DNA from: Lewinellaceae bacterium SD302
Lineage (GTDB): Bacteria > Bacteroidota > Bacteroidia > Chitinophagales > Saprospiraceae
Length of the DNA stretch: 64,000 nucleotides
NCBI GenBank assembly: GCA_002591745.1
Contig: PDLQ01000007.1
Coordinates: 124,001-188,000, forward strand
Direction: 5' to 3'
Of the stretch, positions 9,101 through 17,259 are shown piece by piece (position 1 is the stretch's first letter; every line of letters begins with the position of its first letter). A program made the position numbers and the translations under genes. Below the pieces are notes generated by a model. That model worked only from the letters and a program-made list of their open reading frames with translations. It made no database searches and was not told the origin of the DNA.

Positions 9101-10124
9101 CGGAGAACTGGAAGAATTGTTGGCGGGAATCTGGAAAAAAGTGCTGGTGCAGGATAGTATTGGCCGCCATCAGAATTTTTTCACTTCCGGTGGAGATTCT
9201 CTGAAGAGTATTCGGGTAATCGGGGAGGCCAGAAAGCAAGGAATTAAGATTCGCCCCCAGGATATATTTTCTCACCAGACCATTGCTGAATTGGCTGTGG
9301 CTCTGGACCCCGTTAATAAAGAACACCGGGAAAACAACCATTCTGAATACGATGCTGTCGTACCTCTTAAGACTTCGGGTTTTCAGCCGCCTTTATTCTG
9401 TTTGCATTCCGGTGGGGGACACGTCTATTTTTATCAGCCACTTTCCAGATACTTGACCGAATCACGGCCACTTTACGCCATTCAACCCCTGGGGCTGGAT
9501 GGAAGTCGTGAAAGAAGATTCGAAAGTATCGGTGAAATGGGGGCTTACTACCTGGGAGAGATGCGTAAAGTACAGCCCCGAGGACCTTATAACTTACTGG
9601 GGACCTGTTTCAGTAACGCCGTAGCACTGGAGATTGCCCACTTACTCCTGGCTGCCGGAGAAGAAATAGAATCCTTCATCATTGTCGATTCCGCGCCGGC
9701 TCACTTGACCAGCCCGCGTAACGAAGCGACGCAAGGTCAGCCCATCCGCAATTTTCTGCGCAAAGTGGCGGCGGGTGAATGGGATTACCTGCTCGGCCGG
9801 ATCAAGAAGAAGATGACCATTGCCAGTTGGATACTGGGCAGTGTCAATGACCAGGAAAAGCGTGCCACCTACGATACCATTCTCAGGCTCAACAAACTCT
9901 ACGCTGATTACGAATGGAAACCCGTGGAAGTAAAGGTGGATTTTATCCGTAGCAGTGAATTTGCGGCCATTCCTGAAAAGGCGGAGCAGTTAAAGCAATG
10001 GAGTAAACTGGCGAAACGAGGCGTCGAACTCCACCTGACTGAAGGTCGCCACGTCGAATTATTCAAGGATAACAATGTAGTGGGGCTATCCGAGGTGATC
10101 AATAAAATTTTGGCGAAGAAATGA
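6117..10124 (+). CDS. single-module non-ribosomal peptide synthetase (C-A-PCP-TE)
   Basis: A 1335-aa synthetase with one module. Condensation domain: HHIIGD catalytic motif about residue 158. Adenylation domain about 490-990: YTSGSTGRPKG near 627, NEYGPTEATV, YRTGD and LPNGKFDLKALP. Carrier domain: GGDSLKS, Ser about 1028. Thioesterase about 1110-1335. The eight-to-ten-residue specificity code, read by eye against GrsA, is D-S-A-L-M-A-E-V-W-K; I cannot assign an amino acid from it. The thioesterase nucleophile position reads GTCFSN, i.e. Cys (about 1163) in place of the usual Ser, with Asp (IIVDSAP) and His (GRHVEL) retained. An N-terminal C domain with no upstream module suggests it acylates its amino acid with an acyl donor supplied in trans. 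Its stop overlaps the PPTase start (ATGA). Confidence 0.95.
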   Translation: MNQSDLLKNWKKKAGKAVPERTVIGRRPAGAFVAATAGQRRLWLLQKLYPESNFYQYVHHYLIEGALDVILFEKAYRLLVARREILRANFQEAEQGLEITIGNEDHYRFVRESIGPGFLTGTATLLAKKEIFELASDPLIAAKLYTGENRHHLILSIHHIIGDRTSLQFLEKELFTIYAALLAGKEPELPELSIQFPDYAYWKREQPAPEKELESWLGYLAGPIPEHNLSADFSRPEQPTFRGATIERRIGRELSGKIDQLAREQHTTTNVVLLAAFQLLQHRYSGEDDIWVGSPVSLRDRPELEPMIGFMNETLIFRSQLKEDDSFLKLLEKLRPTQEKALKEHNVSFDDLVKKLNPERTGGWNPLFQTMFVYNAAGGNNYAPEGLRISGESVDLETAKFDLTLFATAGNDGDYLLSLEYAADLYRSNTVGSLLDNLVTLLKSIVAEPEAPVETLDLLGEASRKTMLIDWNATGTLNPKKVLESILLQARDKPDEIAVQSDISSLTYGELHEVSHQIAHQLRGKGIEFNDIVGLYGRREPETVAGILGIWLAGAAYLPLDPEYPAERINFMLADAKAKAIVDQTGEFEIVGLSAEVPTVKIPRKRVPVEAEIATGEWPEDRLAYVIYTSGSTGRPKGVAVNHANLNWSNAARRTFYGEDPICFLLLSSFSFDSSVAGLFWTLAGGGCLRLSSNRAEQDPAKMAELIRRDSVTHTLLLPSLYDLLLEYGGTASLSGLQTVMVAGESCSPALAKRHFKLLTTTVLVNEYGPTEATVWSTAHRIKPEDTATTVPIGKPVPGLKNYVLDRNRQPLPSGVEGELYISGPSLVNGYLYRPELTEERFFTNSFSNEDGYERLYRTGDRVSYRRETDGLIDFHGRMDQQVKIRGYRVEVEEIGYRLEALAGIDAARVLALDDEGGNKYLAAYYVTEEDAPRINSQQLAESLGAELPAYMVPAVFQLLDAFPRLPNGKFDLKALPALLTKEHSRPGQSEEKPSGELEELLAGIWKKVLVQDSIGRHQNFFTSGGDSLKSIRVIGEARKQGIKIRPQDIFSHQTIAELAVALDPVNKEHRENNHSEYDAVVPLKTSGFQPPLFCLHSGGGHVYFYQPLSRYLTESRPLYAIQPLGLDGSRERRFESIGEMGAYYLGEMRKVQPRGPYNLLGTCFSNAVALEIAHLLLAAGEEIESFIIVDSAPAHLTSPRNEATQGQPIRNFLRKVAAGEWDYLLGRIKKKMTIASWILGSVNDQEKRATYDTILRLNKLYADYEWKPVEVKVDFIRSSEFAAIPEKAEQLKQWSKLAKRGVELHLTEGRHVELFKDNNVVGLSEVINKILAKK
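6481..6497 (+). repeat. dispersed GCTACTTTG repeat, copy 3 (inside NRPS gene)
   Basis: Core at 6483-6491, read in the gene as Ala-Thr-Leu-Leu-Ala, just before the HHIIGD region of the condensation domain. Confidence 0.65.
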
Positions 10125-10882
10125 AGCGCTTCCATCGCTCTCTGGAAGAAACGCCCTGGCGGCAGCCAGCTTCTTTTCCCGATAAGCCGACCCGGGATCA
10201 GCTTCATGTCTGGCGGTTAAAGGTAACCGATGACGAAAATGAGTTGACAAAAGCCAGGCGGGTGCTGAGTAAGGATGAAATAGCCAAAGCGGATCGCTAT
10301 CACTTTGCCAGAGACCGCAACTGTTGCGTAATGGCCAGAGCCGCCCTACGGACGCTGGCGGGGAACTACCTGAAAAAAAATCCGGAGTTCATTAATATCG
10401 GACTGGAGGCCAATGGCAAACCACAATTGTTGGAAGCGGATAATGAGTTATCTTGTAACCTCAGTCATTCAGCGGGCTGGATCGTTCTTGCTTTTGGTGA
10501 CAAAACTGCTCTTGGCGTCGATATCGAGGGTGTCAACCCTGAAGTTGAAGTGGAAAATATCGTCGGAAACTTTTTTTCTCGATTGGAGGTGCCGCTTATC
10601 ATGAGCCAACCGCCTGAACGCAGAGCCGACGCATTTTTCTTCGCCTGGACGCGAAAAGAAGCCTTGATCAAAGCAACCGGGGAGGGACTGTCGCTGCCGT
10701 TAAATGAATTCGGTGTAAGTATTCTTCCGCAGCAGGAGCTAAAAGTTTTACACACGGACTGGGAACCTCAGGAGGCTGACGAATGGGCGTTAGTTTCTTT
10801 TATGGTGGCCCCGGATTTACCCGGAGCGGTGGCAAGAAAGGGAGTGATCGGAGAGGTAAGATTTTTTGATTTGGAAATGTAA
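10121..10882 (+). CDS. 4'-phosphopantetheinyl transferase (Sfp type)
   Basis: A 253-aa enzyme that transfers phosphopantetheine from CoA onto carrier-protein serines. The Mg-binding motif GVDIEGV (about 132-138) and the second signature WTRKEALIKATGEG (about 175-188) are both intact, and the two-lobed length fits the Sfp/EntD group rather than the short AcpS type. The ATG overlaps the NRPS stop by 4 bp, so it is almost certainly made with and for the NRPS carrier domain. It may also serve the acyl carrier expected near the left edge. Confidence 0.93.
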   Translation: MKRFHRSLEETPWRQPASFPDKPTRDQLHVWRLKVTDDENELTKARRVLSKDEIAKADRYHFARDRNCCVMARAALRTLAGNYLKKNPEFINIGLEANGKPQLLEADNELSCNLSHSAGWIVLAFGDKTALGVDIEGVNPEVEVENIVGNFFSRLEVPLIMSQPPERRADAFFFAWTRKEALIKATGEGLSLPLNEFGVSILPQQELKVLHTDWEPQEADEWALVSFMVAPDLPGAVARKGVIGEVRFFDLEM

Positions 10883-10899
10883 CTCCCGAATCCGTTTAA

Positions 10900-12105
10900 T
10901 TAAAGGTTGTTGAGCACTATCAACATATTATCCGCCAGCCGCCGGCGATCAAAATCCTTAGCTAATTCCGCACAGCCGCTCTGACAGTTCTCGTAAAGTA
11001 TCCGGTCTTTTCTCAGCCGGTCCAGTTGTTGGAGAAAACTTTCCTCGTTCTCCGGTTCAAAGCATAAGCCGGCCCCGTAGCGCTCGACAATCTGTTGACT
11101 TTCTCCTTCTACGCCCAGTAAGATCGGGCGCTCCATAGCAGCATTTTCAAAAATTTTGGAAGGAATAACGGTCTTGAAGGTATCCGACTTGCGCAGGTTG
11201 ACGAGGGCCAGATCGGTAATACTCAAATAATCGGCAACCTTATCCTTTAATACTGGGGGCAGCATGGTGACATTCGGGTAATGACCACTTTCTACCCGTT
11301 GTAGTAGTTTTTCTTTCTCCGCTCCACCACCAATGAAGAGGAAATGTACGTCGGGGTGGACTTTGGGGGCGCAATCCAGAATAAAATCCAGTTTGTGGGC
11401 CATACCATGAGTCCCCAGATAGCCAACTACGAATTTATTTTCCAAACCCAGCTCCATTAAGAGCCGGGCACATTTAGGGCGGGGCGGAAATTTTTCGGGC
11501 AACACACCGTTGGTTACGACCGCAACCTTGCTGGCTTCAATGCCCCGTTCCGTAAGATTTCGCTTAAAAGCATCAGTGACCACAACTACATTACTTGCCT
11601 TGCGGTAGAGGAAAAGCTCCAGCCGCTCCATGCGGTCCAACCATTTTTCTCTCCCCCGGGCGGCTCCGACTGCGCGGATACTTTCCGGCCAAAGGTCACG
11701 GACCTCCATCACCCAGGGCTTGCGTTTGAACAGGCTGGAAAAATACCCACCAACGGCCGTGAAAAACTGAGGAGAAGTAGCTACGATCAAATCTGTTTTA
11801 ACGAACAAACTGGCTAAAAATCCGGTACAGCCGAAGCTGATGAAATCCAGAATTCGCCGCCGGAATCCACGATTGGCGGTTATGTAGCTCCAGACTCGGA
11901 TGACCCGAATTCCGTCCATATTTTCTACCTGCCACCAACGGTTACGATAACCGGCATAAACTTTGCCCTGTGGGAAATTCGGGGCGCAGGTGATTACTGT
12001 AACTTCAACACCGGCCTTTACCCATTCCCGGCAATGCTCGTAAGTACGCGAGGCCGGTGCGTTGACCTCCGGGGGGAAGTTGTCGGTGAGGAAAAGGAGT
12101 TTCAT
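10900..12105 (-). CDS. glycosyltransferase family 4 (WbuB-like)
   Basis: A 401-aa GT-B glycosyltransferase. The N-terminus (MKLLFLTDNFPPEVNAPA) is typical of the WbuB-like GT4 group that adds sugars to lipid-linked repeat units on the cytoplasmic face. The C-terminal donor-binding lobe carries the family Glu motif region (IPSKIFENAAMERP, about 313-326). I take the ATG at 12105 as start. A TTG nine bases upstream is also in frame, but it forms the end of a TACATTTG promoter box. The gene converges with the PPTase gene and is the last of the leftward polysaccharide run. Donor and acceptor are unknown. Confidence 0.88.
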   Translation of the reverse strand: MKLLFLTDNFPPEVNAPASRTYEHCREWVKAGVEVTVITCAPNFPQGKVYAGYRNRWWQVENMDGIRVIRVWSYITANRGFRRRILDFISFGCTGFLASLFVKTDLIVATSPQFFTAVGGYFSSLFKRKPWVMEVRDLWPESIRAVGAARGREKWLDRMERLELFLYRKASNVVVVTDAFKRNLTERGIEASKVAVVTNGVLPEKFPPRPKCARLLMELGLENKFVVGYLGTHGMAHKLDFILDCAPKVHPDVHFLFIGGGAEKEKLLQRVESGHYPNVTMLPPVLKDKVADYLSITDLALVNLRKSDTFKTVIPSKIFENAAMERPILLGVEGESQQIVERYGAGLCFEPENEESFLQQLDRLRKDRILYENCQSGCAELAKDFDRRRLADNMLIVLNNL

Positions 12106-12111
12106 CTGCGG

Positions 12112-12119
12112 CAAATGTA
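12112..12119 (-). promoter_or_regulatory. Bacteroidota -7 box (TACATTTG) of the GT4 gene
   Basis: TACATTTG followed by six bases (CCGCAG) and the ATG, so the transcript would start at or next to the start codon (leaderless). The flippase gene at 58556 shows the same geometry. I see no convincing -33 TTTG. Confidence 0.4.
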
Positions 12120-12120
12120 G

Positions 12121-14304
12121 CTATCTAATCACCAATGGCCGGTTGAATCGCCGTCCGTTTCCGACTACTGTCAAAACATAGGTGCCACCCGGTAGATTGG
12201 CAAGAGAAAAACGACGCAGATAGGCTGACGTAAATCGCTCCTGGCTGATCAGCCGGCCGGTGACATCACTCAGTATAAGTTGCTGAAAGGCTCGGTCGGA
12301 ACTGACAATGACGTACTGGTGGGCGGGGTTAGGGAAATATTCGAAATCGGCCACTACCGGATCGTCTACGGAACTGAGGGGAAAGACTTGCTGACTGGTA
12401 TCCGCCGAACACACATTATGGGCGATGAGGGTAATTAGATTGTCACCATCCTGTAATTGAATACCCAGTTCACTCGCTGTACTCGTGGAGCCGTCTGGAA
12501 GCAACCAGCTGATACTGTCGGCAAAGGTGGAAGTATTTAACAAATACAACGAGTCAGCAACCTGATTGGCTACGAAAGAAGCTGTGGCGGAGAAATCGCC
12601 GGAAATCAGGATCGTGGCGGTGGACCCTGCACTGAGATTATAAAATGAACCCGATGGAGTGGTTTCGAGACGGGAAGCGCGTAACAGATACTGGAAATTA
12701 GCGTCCGGTTCCGGGCAATGATCCCTCCATTCCGTGATCCCGGCATCCACGGAGTCCAACAAGCTGAAGTACTGACTACCCGGCTCCTTAAGGTACAAGT
12801 AATACTGGTCGATCTCACTTTCAGTAGGCTGCCAGTTCAATTGCACAAAGCCTGGTTGTTCACTCGCCACTAAGCCGCTTGGGCCAGGGTAGTTGTAGGC
12901 ATTCAGTGTCGGGTCACCCAGCAGGTTGATATGGATTCCCCGTGGAAAATGGCCGGCGGTATAAATGGTATCGTTGTTCTGAGTAGCCATAGTTGCCTCG
13001 GCCAGCGAAAAGCCCATGCCCATGCTGTGAAAATGCCAGTGCGGCGCCCCAGCCCATACCGCTGAGAGTACCCGTCCTGAACCCAGGACCGAGCGCATAT
13101 AGGCATCTTGATAGTCATAGTCTCCAAAGTAGGAACCAAACCAGCCCGTGAAGGTCGCCTGAAATTCATCGTTGGCGTAAGTTTCGCTGGTACCCTGCAT
13201 AAAACAAATGGTGTAGTTACCCGAAGAGGCTCCGTAATACCATTCTACTGGCTGACTGAAAACCGTCACCCATTGATCATAGTTAATATTCTCCGGCGCG
13301 ACCAAAGGGCTGAAATTGCGAATGCCGTTCTGTCCCAGTGCCCCGTCCCAGGGATTGTTATTTTGCATCATGGCCCGCTGGTAAGTCGCCGTCAGACCCG
13401 TACGATAAGCAATATCCTTAGCCAGGTAGCGCCGCAGTAACTCGTATTCATCGTGGTCAAAGACCGGTAGCTCGGAAAAATCGACCCGGCCTACGGCCAC
13501 TTCCACGTCGCTGGGTAGGTAGGACTGATCCCAGTTTCCATCACCCGGCACGTTGTGATTTCTGGGGTTGGCAGAGCTTACATTATTCACTAGAGTATCG
13601 GTCCAGTTGCCATCCAGATCACCGTAGTAGATGTCCGCTGGCCACCCACCCCGATGGTTGTTGTGGGCGTCGGGGTTGATCTCTCCAGAGTGAGGAATGG
13701 GAATATCACCCAGTAATAAAATTGCAGTAAAGGCACCACTTGCGTAGGCATCTGCAATTCCTGACTTCACCACGGAGGCGGCGTCCTCCTGATCAACGAT
13801 CAAACGGCGGGATGGCCAACCGTCGCTCGCCAGTACGGTCTCGAATTCGGAAAGTTCGTCATCTACCTCGTTGAGGGTAGTTTGAGTGATTACCAACAAG
13901 ACTTCTCCGCTAAGGTGGTTCGGGGCAAGATTTACACCGGATAATACGTAGCCAAAGCCTGGCCTGCCGTTTTCATTTTGTTTCAAAACCTTATACTCGT
14001 AAAGTCGCCCGCTTTCTACGTCCTGGTCAATAAACTGAACTTCATCGGGCGCATAGCTGCCGATCGCGGCCCCCCACGGGTTCCCGCTGGCGTACTCTCG
14101 CCGGAAAAGCTCGTAGCTCAGAGCACTGGAGTCCTGCAACCAATTCACCGTAATGGCGGGCCCGCCGGGATCCACTTCAGCCGTCATTTTAACCGACTGG
14201 TTTACGTCAAAGAAGAATTGTTGGGCCAATAGATTGCCCAGACAGGCAAACAACAGAAACAATGGGGTGATGAAGCGTAGCAATTTGGATAGTTTAAGGA
14301 GCAC
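12121..14304 (-). CDS. secreted protein with T9SS type A sorting domain, gingipain-like fold region
   Basis: A 727-aa exported protein. Order: signal peptide (about 1-28), a fibronectin-III-like domain (about 40-125), an alpha/beta central region, a second FN3-like domain (about 470-545), and a C-terminal T9SS sorting domain (about 655-727) with a FEYFPNPA start and a GGTYVL motif. The centre (ILLLGDIPIPHSG, then VEVAVGRVDF) resembles the C25/gingipain-like caspase fold found in Bacteroidota surface proteins. I do not find a clear catalytic His-Gly plus Cys pair, so peptidase activity is doubtful. Start is GTG at 14304 directly before the signal peptide. The C-terminal signal implies secretion through T9SS and surface attachment. 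A role in the polysaccharide locus is not evident. Confidence 0.8.
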   Translation of the reverse strand: MLLKLSKLLRFITPLFLLFACLGNLLAQQFFFDVNQSVKMTAEVDPGGPAITVNWLQDSSALSYELFRREYASGNPWGAAIGSYAPDEVQFIDQDVESGRLYEYKVLKQNENGRPGFGYVLSGVNLAPNHLSGEVLLVITQTTLNEVDDELSEFETVLASDGWPSRRLIVDQEDAASVVKSGIADAYASGAFTAILLLGDIPIPHSGEINPDAHNNHRGGWPADIYYGDLDGNWTDTLVNNVSSANPRNHNVPGDGNWDQSYLPSDVEVAVGRVDFSELPVFDHDEYELLRRYLAKDIAYRTGLTATYQRAMMQNNNPWDGALGQNGIRNFSPLVAPENINYDQWVTVFSQPVEWYYGASSGNYTICFMQGTSETYANDEFQATFTGWFGSYFGDYDYQDAYMRSVLGSGRVLSAVWAGAPHWHFHSMGMGFSLAEATMATQNNDTIYTAGHFPRGIHINLLGDPTLNAYNYPGPSGLVASEQPGFVQLNWQPTESEIDQYYLYLKEPGSQYFSLLDSVDAGITEWRDHCPEPDANFQYLLRASRLETTPSGSFYNLSAGSTATILISGDFSATASFVANQVADSLYLLNTSTFADSISWLLPDGSTSTASELGIQLQDGDNLITLIAHNVCSADTSQQVFPLSSVDDPVVADFEYFPNPAHQYVIVSSDRAFQQLILSDVTGRLISQERFTSAYLRRFSLANLPGGTYVLTVVGNGRRFNRPLVIR

Positions 14305-14657
14305 TTAATAAATTTATCCCCCCGTCAGGAGGAGCGTATGTGTAAAACACTCAGTTCGAAACGTTTCGGACCAGGGTATTGTGTGTTCCCGGTTGGCCGG
14401 TCAGTGTCACCTCCGTATATAACGCGTTTAGTCACACTTTAGAGCTTGTTTTGATTTCTATTTCCTGAAAAACAAGCATTTATGAACCTGTCGTCACCAA
14501 AAATAGATTGCTTGACCCGCCAAGCTCACAATTTTATGGTGTATTCAGAACCATAAATCATTGTTTTTCAGTTCGTAGCAATTCCCAAACAAGCTCTTAC
14601 TCTCTGGCAAATTTAGCCGGTTTCTTCAGGTTCGCCGGGTGAACAGGTATTAAGGGT
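14305..14657. other. 353-bp gap: palindrome plus MITE copy A
   Basis: No gene seen. It contains a perfect 12-bp palindrome CGAAACGTTTCG at 14357-14368, about 50 bp upstream of the 12121-14304 gene (possible operator), and the MITE at 14442-14596. The rest is featureless. Confidence 0.5.
14442..14596. mobile_element. MITE-like element, copy A
   Basis: About 155 bp, no coding capacity. It starts GAGCTTGTTT and ends AAACAAGCTC (terminal inverted repeats). A second inner pair (CTGAAAAACAAGCATTTATG against its complement near 14550-14570) makes almost the whole element fold on itself. Flanked by TTA on both sides, a 3-bp target duplication. Nearly identical to copies B and C. Confidence 0.85.
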
Positions 14658-16319
14658 TTACTGAATATTTATTTTGATTTTCGTCGTCAATTCACTTTGA
14701 AATTGCACAACAATCACCACACAATTCACTAATTGATTAAACCCCGTGGCCAATTCATAGCAGTCCAGACGGATAGACGACTCTGCGTTTCCAAAGCTGA
14801 AGACCAGTAGATTCTCTGCTGATGCCGAAGTAGTTTGTTCTGTAACGACAACAACAGAACCATTCTCCACCCGGGCCTTTAATCCGGATGCCAGGTGAAA
14901 ATGAGCGACGCCCGGGGCATTGCCCGTCTTGTCTATGATCCGTAATTCATTATCCGTCAGTTCGAAGTACCTGCGGTGAATATCCCGGTAACCATGATGA
15001 CTGGCGGTGAGTTGGCTTACCTCCTCGCTTTCTATCCTGGTTTTAGCCCTGGCTCCCACTCGGAAACCACCCCAAACCTCGCTGGAGTTTTGACCGCCAA
15101 TGACGACCGTGTTGTGCGCAATGGTAGAACGCTCAAAGTGGCGGCGTTGATTTTTTTCGTAGGTGCTGATGGAGGTATCTACGATCAGTGGCTGCCCTGC
15201 GTAACTCAGGCAAAAGGTCAGGCTGTCGGCGTGAGCGTGGCCGGGAATGTGATCTGGACCGATGGGCGCAGCGTCGATCCACAAATCAAGCTCGCCGGAT
15301 TGCAAATGGCGGTAACCGGAATCTGATAGCGGGAGGTCGGATGGAACGAGCCCAAGGGCGTTGGCGTAGTTGAAAAGCTGGGCGGGCATCGGCGCTATGC
15401 CGTCTGTGCTATCATTGAAGTGGGGATAATGACCATTTTCGTCCACCATATTATTTAACCAACTCAATTGGAGGGAAAGCTGAATTTTTATGGCTTCAAC
15501 TCCGAGGAGCTTGCGAGGATCACCGCAGGTATTGTAGCAAAGCTTCCGGGTAGCGGGAGCGGCGGTGATCAGCCAGCTCCAAAGGTCTAATTGCCGCCAG
15601 AGCAGGATACAGTGATACATCGGGCTGCGCTCGTAGTGGCCGCCGTCCGCCAGGTATTGGCTCTTTTGCTGGGCGACGAACAAATTGGCCGCCCTTTGAA
15701 TACCCGCGCGGTCGTCGAAGTAAAGTGCCGCCATTAGTAGCGCAATGGCGTTTTCCAGCAGGTGATTGCCATCCAGGTGATACTCCAGTTTGGTCCAAAG
15801 ATCCAGGTATTGTCGGCGCAGTGCAAGGTCAAATAAAGGGCGGATTTCCCGACCGTGCTCACGATGAAACTGCAACCAGTTGACAATCCTCAGGCTCATC
15901 GGATAGGGCTCCCAACCATCACGGTGACCTTCGGCTTTCTCAATCCAACTCAGAATCAGGTCGCTGCCCTGGTTGAAACTGATCTCCGGCGAACGAAGGA
16001 ACTCGAAGTAGTTGAGATTATAGGTCCACAATTTTCCGTGTTCCGCGTAGTTCCAGTCGATGCGGTGCAATTGTTCAAAATCTACGGTCAGATTCAGGAA
16101 GGTGAATCGGGCGGGCGGGAAGAATTGTTGGTTGGGTGATAATTGACTCAGGCTTGGGGTGAAATCCTTAGTTAGTGGGACCAAATGGCCACGCTCCGCT
16201 TTTTTTACAAGCTTTGCTACTTTGTCAGTCCGAAATAAAAAGCGGTAATAACACTGGAAAACGATTTGTCGCAACCGCAAATGCCTGATCGTAAACCAAA
16301 GGCGGATAAGCTTTTTCAT
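14658..16319 (-). CDS. heparinase II/III family polysaccharide lyase-like protein
   Basis: A 553-aa protein with the two-part family layout: an N-terminal alpha/alpha toroid (HLDGNHLLENAIALL, about 185-200) and a C-terminal beta domain with GHAHADSLTF (about 357-366), the conserved His region of heparinase II/III enzymes. Family members cleave uronic-acid-containing polysaccharides. In bacterial exopolysaccharide clusters they are thought to trim or turn over the cluster's own polymer. The N-terminus (RLRQIVFQCYYRFLFR) lacks an obvious signal peptide, which is usual for this cluster-associated group. The uronic acid pathway genes at 47806-51179 fit such a substrate (inference). Confidence 0.85.
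   Translation of the reverse strand: MKKLIRLWFTIRHLRLRQIVFQCYYRFLFRTDKVAKLVKKAERGHLVPLTKDFTPSLSQLSPNQQFFPPARFTFLNLTVDFEQLHRIDWNYAEHGKLWTYNLNYFEFLRSPEISFNQGSDLILSWIEKAEGHRDGWEPYPMSLRIVNWLQFHREHGREIRPLFDLALRRQYLDLWTKLEYHLDGNHLLENAIALLMAALYFDDRAGIQRAANLFVAQQKSQYLADGGHYERSPMYHCILLWRQLDLWSWLITAAPATRKLCYNTCGDPRKLLGVEAIKIQLSLQLSWLNNMVDENGHYPHFNDSTDGIAPMPAQLFNYANALGLVPSDLPLSDSGYRHLQSGELDLWIDAAPIGPDHIPGHAHADSLTFCLSYAGQPLIVDTSISTYEKNQRRHFERSTIAHNTVVIGGQNSSEVWGGFRVGARAKTRIESEEVSQLTASHHGYRDIHRRYFELTDNELRIIDKTGNAPGVAHFHLASGLKARVENGSVVVVTEQTTSASAENLLVFSFGNAESSIRLDCYELATGFNQLVNCVVIVVQFQSELTTKIKINIQ
15499..15528. repeat. second short dispersed repeat (ACTCCGAGGAGCTTGCGA), copy inside the lyase gene
   Basis: The 18 bases at 15499-15516 recur exactly at 31273-31290, and the match continues (GATCA..GCAG) over about 30 bases. 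Here it is coding; there it is intergenic. Confidence 0.6.
16214..16230 (+). repeat. dispersed GCTACTTTG repeat, copy 4 (inside heparinase-like gene)
   Basis: Core at 16216-16224. The gene reads it as Thr-Asp-Lys-Val-Ala-Lys near the N-terminus. Confidence 0.65.
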
Positions 16320-16331
16320 TGAAAATTCTTA

Positions 16332-17178
16332 TTAATCGTCCCAAGGTGCGAAATCAACCTCAGCGATCCTAACGGCTTCTAAACTGCCGTATGTGACCCG
16401 GCGAACCATTTTTCTTTCGGCTAAAGTCTTGCTCAGCTTGCGTAAGTTGCCTGCGTGGCTGGCTTTGATTACGGTCTGGTGAAGTACGTTGCCGTTAGGT
16501 TGTTCCAAGAGGTCTATTTCTAATTGATGATTGTCGCGATAAAAATAGAGGAGTCGTTGGTTGACACGGTAATAGCGCTCTTTAAGTTAGTTAGCCACCA
16601 CCATGTTTTCAAATAGCGAGCGGTATAATTGGCTGTTCAGGATATCTTCCGGGGTAGTTAGGTCAAGTAGTTAACGGAGTAAAGCTGTGTTTACGAAGTA
16701 AGAACTTGTTTGGATTTCTACTTCCTGAAAAACAAGCATTTATGAACCTGGCGTCACCAAAAATAGATCGCTTGACCCGCCAAGCTCACAATTTTATGGT
16801 ATAGTCAGAGCCATAAATCATTGTTTTTCAGTTCATAGCAATTCCCAAACAAGCTCTAAAGCTTATTGTTTTTACCACGCGGTTTCCAAAATTGTCGAAA
16901 TAGGGGGTAAGGGAGAAGATAATGTAACTGCTCTCCGAATATTGCAGCCAGATTTTTACGGTGGGAACTGATACGCCGATACCCTTAGCTAAAAAAGAGT
17001 GATTAACTGTTTGTCCAATGATCGTTGCTCACAAATTCTTGAGGTTCCGAAAGTCGCCCATGTTTCCCGACCGGACCAGTTGGGTGACGTTGCGTTCCAG
17101 ATAGGTGCTCAAATAGTCAGGGTAGAAAAAACGGGATGGAAGCTCCGTCTGGAAAAGTTCCGGAGAACACTAAGATGG
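16332..17178 (-). pseudogene. decayed AAA+ ATPase (DUF4143 family) fragment, split by a MITE
   Basis: Translating the minus strand here gives broken but recognisable pieces of the C-terminal half of a DUF4143-type ATPase. In order they are YPDYLSTYLERNVTQL, then AKGIGVSVPTVKIWL..SSYIIFSLTPY, then RSLFENMVVAN and YFYRDNHQLEIDLLE, ending at a TAA at 16332-16334. The pieces are separated by stop codons and frame changes, and MITE copy B (16702-16856) sits between the FDNFGNRVVK segment and the next piece. The N-terminal P-loop half is missing; a TAG precedes the first piece. Intact members are stand-alone ATPases with a PD-(D/E)XK-like C-terminal domain of uncertain function. A non-functional remnant. 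Confidence 0.8.
16702..16856. mobile_element. MITE-like element, copy B (inside DUF4143 pseudogene)
   Basis: Ends GAACTTGTTT and AAACAAGCTC, 3-bp target duplication TAA on both sides, same internal palindrome as copies A and C. It interrupts the decayed ATPase gene, so it inserted into what was once coding sequence. Confidence 0.85.
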
Positions 17179-17259
17179 CGCGGAATAAATGTTTGCATTC
17201 AACTGAAATGCAATTATTTTACATTTTGGTACGTGCTTAACATTCAAAAATGTACAAGT

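Noticed and set aside
12121-14304. Active gingipain-type protease
   Set aside because: Fold-like segments are present but I could not find the catalytic His-Gly and Cys pair, so only the fold resemblance is reported.
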